Source: Suillus spraguei
Taxonomy: Eukaryota; Basidiomycota; Agaricomycetes; Boletales; Suillaceae
Reading direction: 5' to 3'
Length of the DNA stretch: 64,000 bases
NCBI GenBank assembly: GCA_016800925.1
Contig: JABCPU010000001.1
Location: forward strand, 682,001-746,000
Below are positions 55,813 through 64,000 of this stretch, one piece after another. The number at the start of each line of letters is the position of its first letter. Position 1 is the first letter of the stretch. The notes beneath the pieces were generated by a model. It saw nothing but the letters and a program-made list of their open reading frames with translations, was not told the origin of the DNA and did not search any database. The position numbers and the translations under genes were made by a program.

Positions 55813-56289
55813 TGTTACAATCGTACGTGCCCCTATTCATTTTCCCTTTTGTTCCTTTACTTGTATATCTTGTCACATGACTCGACTCATATGCTCAATG
55901 CATCTGTACGAATACATGCCTTCCTTATTAGGATACGCAGTTACATTCTCACGGTTACTTGGTCTGTGCGCATATATCTACCTATTTAAGCACAGTGTAC
56001 TTGTAGTAGATTCCTTTACTTTAATCTTACTGGGTTTTACCTGGAATCTCCTTTGCTTAGGTCTCCAACCTAAGTCGTCTTGAATCGTCTCTAAGTCTAA
56101 GCACTCCTTAGCCTTAGTCTCTATTCTCGCGGATACCTCTTAGACTTGTCTTTGAGGCTGAACCCTTGATCGTACTCAGAACGCGTTCCTTGTACTTTCA
56201 CCTTGTCCTCTTCTGGACATTGTAAGAACTCCCAGCAGACCATCTGTGTCTTTTCACTGTCGCTGGTGACGCCACCCCAGTTTGTAACA
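55813..56289 (+). repeat. 5' LTR of the gypsy element
   Basis: Starts TGTTACAATCGTACG and ends GTAACA. A TATA-like TATTTAAG lies at 55983-55990. About 35 nt downstream is ACTTTAATCTT (56018-56028), the likely transcription start because it matches the primer site. It resembles the 3' LTR more than the two solo LTRs. Confidence 0.93.
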
Positions 56290-56290
56290 A

Positions 56291-56301
56291 AAGATTAAAG
56301 T
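56291..56301 (+). promoter_or_regulatory. Predicted self-priming primer-binding site
   Basis: AAGATTAAAGT, one base after the LTR, is exactly complementary over 11 nt to ACTTTAATCTT in the LTR just downstream of the TATA-like box. Tf1-type fungal retrotransposons prime reverse transcription with the first 11 nt of their own transcript in this way. No tRNA-like primer match (such as TGG start) is seen. Confidence 0.75.
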
Positions 56302-56488
56302 CCCTTTTGATCGTCGACTATCTAGTCTTCGACCCTGAACCCTGATCGCTTAGATCAGCAGACTAGCATATGCATACGCTGAGCAGATTGTCAAAAGGAA
56401 GCACCTCTGACAGAAGAAGCCCTGACGGACAGCAAGACAGCGCATGTAGGCACCGAGAAAGTATAACTCACCAGACGAATCATCAAAC

Positions 56489-57260
56489 ATGACGACCAAA
56501 GACTTCGAATACAAGATCGGTCAACCAATCGGTTTTGATGGAGATCGTGATAACTCTCGCGAGTTTATCCAGTCATGCAATTTGCACTTTGACATCAATG
56601 AAAAGCTTTACACCACCGACAAACAGAAGATCATCTACATAACATCCTTTATGACCGAAAGGAACGCCAAATCTTGGAAGGAACAATTCCTTGAACACGC
56701 CCAATCCACCGACACCTCTGGACAAAAAGTTGGTTATGGGACGATGGCAGATTTTATGAAGAGCTTCAAAGAAGCCTTCGAACCAGTGGATACCAAAGGA
56801 ACCGCGCTCACGAAACTCAGAGACCTCAAACAAGGAACTGGAGATCTTCACACCTATGTCGCTGACTTTGAGGCACTTGCAGCCAAGGCTCAGATCACTG
56901 ACAATGCAATGAAGATCCAGTTCTTCCAAAACGGCCTTAATTGGGGTATCCTTACAAAGCTTTTCGCAACAGGAGATGTCTCTGAAATATTCAGAGAAGT
57001 TGTGATGCAATGCGTTGCTATTGACAACGCCCATCATCGGCTTCAGGCCATGAGGACACATCATGCTCCACAACAGAAGAAGAAGAACTACGGGAACGCA
57101 TGGTATATTCCGAACCGTGATTCAAATGCAATGGTCATAGATTGAATCTCCAATATGGAGAGATCCGAATGCATGAAAAAAGGACAATGCTTCGGATGCA
57201 AGAAACAGGACACCGCATCCATAACTGTCCTGACAGAAAGAAGAAGACCCCGCTCCGACA
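56489..57260 (+). pseudogene. gypsy gag
   Basis: Capsid-type protein starting MTTKDFEYKIGQPIGFDGDR with FIQSCNLHFDINEKLY, FEPVDTKGTALTKLRDLKQG and HTYVADFEALAAKAQI. A TGA at 57143 interrupts it. A CCHC knuckle beginning CFGCKK at about 57190 needs one missing base near 57220 to read through. Gag packages the element RNA. Two lesions make it non-functional as it stands. Confidence 0.8.
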
Positions 57261-57317
57261 AACTGAAGTCAAAGAAGAAGAAGACGAAGAAACTGTAAGG
57301 CAGATTGTTGAGGATTT

Positions 57318-57760
57318 TTGACTTGGAGAAACAAGGAATCAACGTATGTTTCTCCTAATGTATTACTAAGACTTGTACGCGCTGTAGGTGAAAGAAAAGA
57401 ACTTCGTGTCCCTATCACCCTTCACTCGCATACTCGTCTATCCGTCGAAACAACCGCTGTGATCGACTCCGGTGCAGCCGGAACATTCATCTCTGAAGAG
57501 TTTGTGAAACTCCATCAAATCACACGACGAAAACTCAAAAAACTGTTTCGGGTTACAACGGCAGATGGAACCCTTATAAAAGGAGGACCAATCACACACT
57601 ATTGTCTTGTGGTCAAAATTGATGAATGAACCATGTATGGAAAATTCAACATCACCAAACTAGGAAGGAGAGATCAAATCCTCCTAGGAATTCCATGGTT
57701 ACGAGCAATGAACCCAACTATAGATTGGGCTGCTGAAACACTTGTCCTCCCGCAATAGCG
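57318..57760 (+). pseudogene. gypsy aspartic protease region
   Basis: Retropepsin motif AVIDSGAAGTFISEEFV, then HYCLVVKIDE, a TGA, and the flap/second motif region GRRDQILLGIPWLRAMNPTIDW. It would process the Gag-Pol chain. The interrupting TGA sits where Arg (CGA) is plausible. Confidence 0.75.
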
Positions 57761-58499
57761 AAATCGGATGAGATTGAAATCGACATCGATACGGATCGAA
57801 AGAAGAATGGGATTGCCTCTTCTCCACAACTACATTCCAAATGGCAACATTCCCGACTTCCTAAGCCTCTCGTAACCCCGCCTATTCCCGAAGACCCTGA
57901 ACCGAAGTATGAATGCCACGTACTGCAGACCCTACTCCATGAGTAACAATTGCCACGAGCAGTATCACCAATTCCCGCACAGAAAAACGCAAGAATGAAT
58001 CTGAACCTGAGCAACGGGTCGGACAGGAACCTATTGAGCAATGGCCAATAGAAGAACAGAAGCATGGAAAAAGAAAAGCAGAAGAAGAGATACCTGGACG
58101 GGATACAAATGTACCGAAACTATCCAAGTTCTATGTTCCCCCAAAAATTCTTCAAAATACTTCCTCGGCTTCAATTGAAGACATCCCTGATGACGAGAAC
58201 CCGTGCCTTTGTTGATTCGACAGAGGATGATGACCAATTCAACACAATGCAAGATGTCTGGCATGCACCAGAAGTACGAGAAATTCCTCTTACAAGCTTG
58301 GAGAAGGAGAGTTCCTTGTCGAGTACGATACCGACGGGGTTAAATGAGAATCATTGAAGAAGTTTCCATGGATACACCTCTGACATGTGATGGAACTTCC
58401 CGACTCGAACAACCCACCTACTCCACATTTCCCTTCCTCCTCCAAAATATAGTAATAAAGCTCAGGAATTCGCTACGGATGAGAAGGAAAAGAAAAAGA

Positions 58500-60526
58500 A
58501 ATCCTTCGAAGAATTGGTCCCGGATATTACATGATTTTTCAGACGTCTTTGCTAAAGACGGGTTGAACAATTACCCCCTGAACGCCCTGGTATTGATCAT
58601 CGGATTGATACTAAACCCGGTTTTATCCCTCGTACGTCAAAGGTTTACCCGCTATCGGAAAAAGAACGCGCTGCTGTCAAAACGTTTATCGACGACAAGT
58701 TGCAAAAGGTTTCATCTCAGAATCGAAGTCACCCCAAGCCAGTGGCTTCTTCTTTGTGGGAAAGAAGAGTGGAGAATTGCATCCCTGTCAAGATTACCGC
58801 TACATCAATGATTGGACAGTCAAGAACGCCTATCCGCTCCGCTTCCTATCTCCCTTGTCGCCGCCTTCACAACGCACAGTTCTTTACGAAAATGGATATC
58901 TGGTCCGGCTATAACAATATTCGCATCCATCCTGATGATAGGTGGAAAGCTGCTTTTACTACGGAATTCGGCCTCTTCGAACCGAACGTCATGTTCTTCG
59001 GCCTTTGTAATTCCCCAGCAACCTTCCAAGCATACATGAATCGCACCTTCCAACAAGAAATCAATGAAGGATGGATGGTTATCTACATGGACGATATCCT
59101 GATTTTCTCTACAACTATGGCAGAACACCGCGAACGGACTAGATGGGTTTTGATGAAGATACGAGAGGAACACCTGTTCTTGAAACCGGAGAAATGCACC
59201 TTTGATGCAGAAGAAGTAGAATACCTCGGAATGATAATTCGCCCCGGACAAGTTGCTATGGATACCGCCAAAACCAAGGGAATCTCCGAATGGCCAGTCC
59301 CGAAATCTGTAAAAGACGTTCGGTCATTCCTCGGCTTTTGCAACTTCTACCGCACGTTCATTTCCCACTATTCTGACATTGCCCGACCCCTTATCGATTT
59401 AACGAAGAAAGATAAGGCCTTTGATTGGTCAACCAAATGTATGGACACCTTCGAAGAATTGAAACGACGCTTCACATCCCAACCGGTACTCCAAAACCCT
59501 GATCCTTCCCGACAATTTGCTATTGCTACTGACGCTTCGCTCGTAGCAACCGGCGGAGTTCTCTTACAGACTGATGAAAATGGTGTTTATCACCCATGTG
59601 CATACCTTTCACAATCTTTGAACCCAGCAGAACGCAATTACCAGATCTTTGATCGGGAACTCCTTGCCGTGATCCAGGCATTGAACGAATGGCGTCATTA
59701 TCTCGAAGGAAACCCACACCCCGTCCTGGTATTCACCGACCACAAGAACCTTCTGTACTTTAGAAGTGCACAGAAGCTTACCCGCCGCCAAGCACGTTGG
59801 CAATTGATTCTATCCATCTATGACATTGAACTGCATCATGTTGCAGGTACTAAATTAGCAGTACCTGATGCACTCTCCCGCCGGCCAGACTACGACTCCG
59901 GCAAAGACGATAACGAGGACCAGACCCTCCTCCCTGATGCTCTATTCGTTCGTCTAATTGACACCGATCTGAAGGATGTTTTGTCATCCTCTGACCCCCT
60001 TGACGACCATGTCTTTAAAACCGCATCCGACGCCCTTGATGGCGTGTGCCTTCCTCCTATGAAGTCGGCACTCTCTGATTGGAAGATTGAGGAGAACGTC
60101 CTCTATTTTAAGAATCGTGCCTACATTCCACCGGCACACCGTTCCGATATCCTGAAAAGGTATCATGATCATCCTACCGTGGGACACCCCGGTAGATTCA
60201 AAACTGAAGAACTCGTGAAACGAGAAGCCTGGTGGCCTGCGATGGGCTCTTATATTCGGAAATACGTTGAGGGTTGCGCCCTTTGTCAACAAATGAAAGT
60301 GGATACACATCCTGTTCGACCCCCGCTCACGCCCATTCCCTCATCGGCTGTTTGCCCGTTCTCTCAGGTCTCTGTCGATCTTATCACTGACCTCCCCGTC
60401 TCTGGAGGCTTTGACAGTATCATGGTCATGGTAGACTATGGCCTTATGAAGGGGGTAATTATTATCCCTTGTTTGAAAACCATCACTTCCGAAGGGGTTG
60501 CCAAACTATTTTTGAAACACGTCTAC
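58500..60526 (+). pseudogene. gypsy reverse transcriptase, RNase H and integrase N-part
   Basis: RT spans [31 protein letters not shown] and the catalytic YMDDILIFS. RNase H carries IATDASLVATGG, FDRELLAVIQAL and FTDHKNLLYF. The integrase zinc finger (HPTVGHPG, then CALCQQMK) and first catalytic Asp (SVDLITDLP) follow. The frame 58700-60526 is long and open, but the RT N-terminal part lies in two other frames (58344-58860). The reading is cut at 60527 by a solo LTR. Confidence 0.88.
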
Positions 60527-61000
60527 TGTTACAATCGTACGTGCCCCTATTCATTTTCTACTTCATTTACCTTGTATATTACATAACATGACTCTGACTC
60601 ATATGCTCAACGCATCTGTACTATAGTTGCCTTCCTCCTTTGGATACGCACTTACGTTCTCACGTCTCTCTTGGTCTGTGCGCACATATTGGCCTATTTA
60701 AGCACAGTGTACTTGTAGTAGATTCCCTACTTTAATCTTACTGGGTTTTACCTGGAATCTCCTTCGCTTAGGTCTCCAACCTAAGTCGTCTTGAATCGTC
60801 TCTAAGTCTAAGCACTCCTTAGCCTTAGTCTCTATTCTCGCGGATACCTCTTAGACTTGTCTTTGAGGCTGAACCCTTGATCGTACTCGGAACACGTTCC
60901 TTGTACTTTCACCTTGTTCTCTCTTGAACATTGTAAGAACTCCCAGCAGACCGCCTGTGTCTTTTCACTGTCGCTGGTAACGCCACCCCAGTTCGTAACA
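60527..61000 (+). mobile_element. Solo gypsy LTR nested in the integrase
   Basis: Starts TGTTACAATCG, ends GTTCGTAACA, and is flanked by TCTAC at 60522-60526 and 61001-61005. When removed with one duplication the integrase reads FLKHVY then RRFGLHDKVISDRGPQF. It belongs to the same LTR variant as the solo LTR at 19929-20401, a different, younger subfamily from its host element. Confidence 0.94.
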
Positions 61001-61887
61001 TCTACCGACGATTTGGACTTCATGACAAAGTCATCTCAGATCGAGGACCGCAATTCCTATCTCGCTTCTCAAAGGAACTTGCCCGACTTCTCGACTACGT
61101 CATCGCTCCATCTACGGCTTATCACCCACAGACTGATGGCCAAACTGAAAGGCTAAATCAAGAACTTGAAACGTATCTACGCATTTATTGCTGCAACAAT
61201 CCGGAAGATTGGGTAGAACACCTACCAATCGCCGAATTTGTCCATAACCACCGAAAACATGATGCAAGGAATGCATCACCCTTCTATTTGATGATGGGAT
61301 ACGAACCATGCGCTATTCCCCACCTTATCCCTGATTCATCCATACCCGCAGCAGAAGATCGAGTACGATCTCTGCAGAAAATAAGAGAAGAAGCAATCGC
61401 CTGCCACAACATTGCAATGCAAACAATGGCTGAATGATCCCGAGGAGATAAGTACATCCCATGGAAGATCGAAGATAAGGTTTGGCTATCTGCCGCTAAT
61501 CTTAGACTCAAACTCCCATCAAGGAAACTTGCGCCAAAGCGATACGGACCTTTCCCGATCATTGATGTCTTATCCCCCATCACGTTCACACTCAAACTCC
61601 CCCCGCAATGGAAGATCCATCCCACGTTCCACGCTTCTGTCTTATCGTCCTATAGCGAAACGGACGTGCACGGTCCGAACTTCCCTGAACCACCACCTGA
61701 CATCATCAAAGAAGAAGAAGAATACGAAATAGAAGCAATCCTTTCCCACAAAGGAACTGGCAATCGCCGATGTTATCTCATCTCCTGGAAAGGATACTCA
61801 TCGGGAGATAACGAATGGCTCCCAGAAAAGAACTTGAAGAACTCCGCCCGAATTTTGAATGCTTATAAGAAGCAACACGCCCTTTGA
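61001..61887 (+). pseudogene. gypsy integrase C-part and chromodomain
   Basis: Holds the second catalytic Asp (VISDRGPQF) and the Glu-bearing end (TAYHPQTDGQTERLNQELET), then EFVHNHRKHDARNASPFYLM, a TGA near 61433, KLAPKRYGPFPIIDVL and a chromodomain EIEAILSHKGTGNRRCYLIS with WKGYSSGDNEWLPEKNL. Chromodomains steer integration to particular chromatin marks. Confidence 0.88.
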
Positions 61888-61939
61888 TCATCCTTCAGTC
61901 AATCAACTCGCGCTAGCACTTGATCAACTACCATCTTGA

Positions 61940-63411
61940 AATGTCTTTCCCCACTGCTTACATCACACCCGTCATCGCTGCCACCAATGACTCTGACTCC
62001 GAAGCTGAACAATACGGAACTCTTGCCGCTGAAATCGACAACACCTCCTACATTGAAGCCGCCATTCTCTGTGAGGGACACGCCCTCGAAATCAAAAGAA
62101 TCCTCACTGAAAGAGGTGCTTTCCCTGCCCTACTCCTTGTCAACATCATTCGTACTGCAGCCCTCATCGAAGCCACTGCCAAAGAAACAACAGAAATTAC
62201 ACTCCGTCACCGTTTCCTTCATCTTCAAAAACGTATTCGTGCTTACGCTATGCTGTTGCTTCCCAATTCTTTTAAGAATGATGTTGAAGAAGCTATTCAC
62301 ATCATTGCCGAACGTTGAGCAGGCGTTGCTCGACCTCCCTCTCCGCAGGAAGATATGCCACTTCCTATTCCAGCACCCGCTTCTTCGCGCATGTATTCTA
62401 GTCTTGACGCCTTTGCTGGCTTATGCACTGCTGTCCAAGAGATCGGACAACTCACCAATACGGTTGTCGAAACCATCCAGCAGTCAGTCGCTGAAACCAG
62501 AGCGGCTAGGAACTTAGTGGAAGAAGCTATTACTGATTTACAACAAACACAAGCTGACCTCGCATCTCCCCAAACGCCATCTCCCATCGAACAGCCAACT
62601 TCACCACCTCCCGTCGTAACCTCTCATGAATGCCCTGATTGGCTGTATGAACCTTGCACAAAGGAGCAGTGTGAGGCCGCCAAATTACTAGGTATTCCTA
62701 CCACTGAGCTGGTAATGCTTGGCCCTCGACTTCGTGACCTTCATATACACCCCCCCATGTCTATTCCATCATCATTCGGTCCAATGGATCCCATCTCTCC
62801 AGTCTTAGTAAAAGACTTCGGTATCACCACTCCTTCTTCATCTAACGAACTCCTTGCGATCGCTGAAAGAGGAACTACTCCTGACCTCCCTGAATCCGCA
62901 TACACTCTAACTCCTGCTCAGCAGACGCAGCTCAGGCGTAACAATACCCTAGCATTGAAACGTATGAGGAGGAATAAGGGGAAGAAACGCGCCAGATCTA
63001 CTAGCCCCACACCTATCATCTCACCATCACCTCTACGCAAAGTTCATTCCAATCCTGATGAAAATATGAAATGCCGCGTCTGTGGACTGCTTGGGCATCG
63101 TCAGAAGAATTGTGCGGAATATCAGTGCAAGGTTTGCAGATATTGGTCGCCTACTCACTTATCCCTTTATTGTCCTCGATGAGTCGGACCTCCTCCTTTC
63201 GAGTTAACCTGGAAGGATGAGGGATTCTATGACGCACTTCACGCTTGGGAGCAGCAGCTTGACGAAGAACGTATTCAAGCAGAAAAGAAAAGGGATTCTA
63301 AACGACGCGCTGGCCTTGAAGAAGCTGCGTATATGAGGAGCGGGTCCTTTGTTGACGAGGACTACGAGTGGAGCGATGATCCCGTTTATTATGAGAATCA
63401 AGATGACTAAA
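61940..63411 (+). pseudogene. Additional gypsy ORF with paired zinc knuckles
   Basis: One frame runs from MSFPTAYITPVIAATNDSDS to YYENQDD, broken only by TGA at 62316-62318 and 63180-63182. Parts: acidic head, a helical stretch rich in heptad-like leucines (62150-62300), a coiled-coil-like segment (VVETIQQSVAETRAARNLVE), a basic stretch (RMRRNKGKKRARS), and a double knuckle CRVCGLLGHRQKNCAEYQC followed by CRYWSPTHLSLYC. About 490 residues. It sits between chromodomain and polypurine tract, outside the usual gag-pol. A second nucleic-acid binding or Gag-like role is inferred. Confidence 0.7.
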
Positions 63412-63430
63412 GTTGGTGACTTTACATGTA

Positions 63431-63443
63431 AAAAAGGGGGTAA
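63431..63443 (+). promoter_or_regulatory. Polypurine tract of the gypsy element
   Basis: AAAAAGGGGGTAA directly before the 3' LTR (TGTTACAATC at 63444), the expected second-strand primer. Confidence 0.7.
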
Positions 63444-63912
63444 TGTTACAATCATACGTGCCCCCATTCATTCTCCCTTTATCTTCTTACTTGTATATCA
63501 CATGACTTGACTCATATGCTCAACGCATCTGTACGAATACATGCCTTCCTTATTAGGATACGCAGTTACATCCTCACGGTTACTTGGTCTGTGCGCATAT
63601 ATCTACCTATTTAAGCACAGTGTACTTGTAGTAGATTCTTTACTTTAATCTTACTGGGTTTTACCTGGAATCTCCTTTGCTTAGGTCTCCAACCTAAGTC
63701 GTCTTGAATTGTCTCTAAGTCTAAGCACTCCTTAGCCTTAGTCTCTATTCTCACAGAACCTCTTAGACTCGTCTTTGAGGCTGAACCCTTGATCGTACTC
63801 GGAACGCGTTCCTTGTACTTTCACCTTGTCCTCTTCTGGACATTGTAAGAACTCCCAGCAGACCGTCTGTGTCTTTTCACCGTTGCTGGTGACGCCACCC
63901 CAGTTCGTAACA
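63444..63912 (+). repeat. 3' LTR of the gypsy element
   Basis: Starts TGTTACAATCATACG and ends TTCGTAACA. Shares with the 5' LTR the stretch CGAATACATGCCTTCCTTATTAGG, unlike the solo LTRs. Keeps TATTTAAG and ACTTTAATCTT. Differences from the 5' LTR are enough to show the insertion is not recent. Confidence 0.93.
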
Positions 63913-64000
63913 CGAACCCCGAACCCCAAAATTGTGGACTACCGGATTTCATGGTTTGGGGTTCAGCACTCAAGATTCAAGATGAAATAGATATCTGTGC

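Larger units (their letters stand above)
55813..63912 (+). mobile_element. Ty3/gypsy chromovirus-type LTR retrotransposon, 8.1 kb
   Basis: Order: 5' LTR, self-priming site, gag with zinc knuckle, protease, reverse transcriptase, RNase H, integrase, chromodomain, an additional zinc-knuckle frame, polypurine tract, 3' LTR. Chromodomain and order place it with fungal chromoviruses. It is decayed: several in-frame TGA stops and frame breaks, and a solo LTR in the integrase. The 5-bp flanks (CTCGG left, CGAAC right) do not match, so either a flank mutated or the ends come from recombination between two insertions. Confidence 0.92.

Noticed and set aside
55813..61000. 55813-61000 as a complete gypsy element with LTRs at both ends
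   Set aside because: The LTR at 60527-61000 has its own TCTAC duplication and splits an integrase that resumes at 61001; the true 3' LTR, with polypurine tract, is at 63444.
1..64000. tRNA or rRNA genes
   Set aside because: I looked for B-box-like GGTTCGANNCC and rRNA-like stretches on both strands by eye and found none; a covariance-model scan would be needed to be certain.

Overview
This is nuclear DNA of a filamentous basidiomycete, most probably a mushroom-forming Agaricomycete. The evidence is many short introns (about 45-60 nt, GT..AG), NACHT and WD40 proteins of the agaricomycete type, a KDZ-family DNA transposon, and a chromodomain Ty3/gypsy retrotransposon. All taxonomic and family calls come from reading the sequence; no database search was possible.

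Layout. 0-2.5 kb: a gene relic and a ~138-bp tandem duplication. 2.5-4.3 kb: a WD40-repeat gene. 5.1-6.9 kb (minus): a rearranged relic in which the helicase end of a SNF2-type gene runs in frame into a 9-residue 'WLD' repeat array and then an NLR helical domain. 7.2-12.4 kb (minus): a full-size ABCB/MDR-type transporter. 13.47-26.76 kb: one 13.3-kb KDZ transposon with ~300-bp terminal inverted repeats and an 8-bp target duplication. It carries a disrupted transposase gene and two accessory genes, and is itself hit by a hAT element, a solo gypsy LTR and two insertions ending in TGTAAAGATAC. 27.5-28.3 kb: a truncated PIF/Harbinger relic.

29.1-44.1 kb is a compact housekeeping island: hydroxymethylbilane synthase (heme), a UBE2W-type ubiquitin-conjugating enzyme, GET3 (tail-anchored protein insertion), SRP68 (signal recognition particle), Ku80 (end joining) and a SNF2/STH1 remodeller ATPase. 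GET3/SRP68 and Ku80/SNF2 are divergent pairs, each sharing a promoter of under 180 bp.

44.1-51.6 kb is the most unusual region. A segment made of the SNF2 3' end, its downstream spacer and a NACHT gene is tandemly duplicated. The first NACHT gene carries about 75 near-identical copies of a 27-bp (9-residue) unit, with a 270-bp higher-order period. By splicing it appears to continue in frame into a duplicated SNF2 tail from which the bromodomain has been cleanly removed. The second NACHT copy is a pseudogene ending in an inverted stub of the same array. I regard this chimeric NLR as the strongest candidate for something undescribed.

51.8-53.2 kb: an element with 130-bp inverted repeats. 53.3-54.8 kb (minus): a secreted pepsin-like protein that has lost both catalytic motifs. 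55.8-63.9 kb: a gypsy element (LTR-gag-protease-RT/RNase H-integrase-chromodomain-extra zinc-knuckle ORF-LTR) with a predicted Tf1-like self-priming site, its integrase split by a younger solo LTR. Several genes that ought to be intact (SRP68, NACHT) show single-base deletions, some in homopolymers. These may be assembly errors and should be checked before any gene is called dead.
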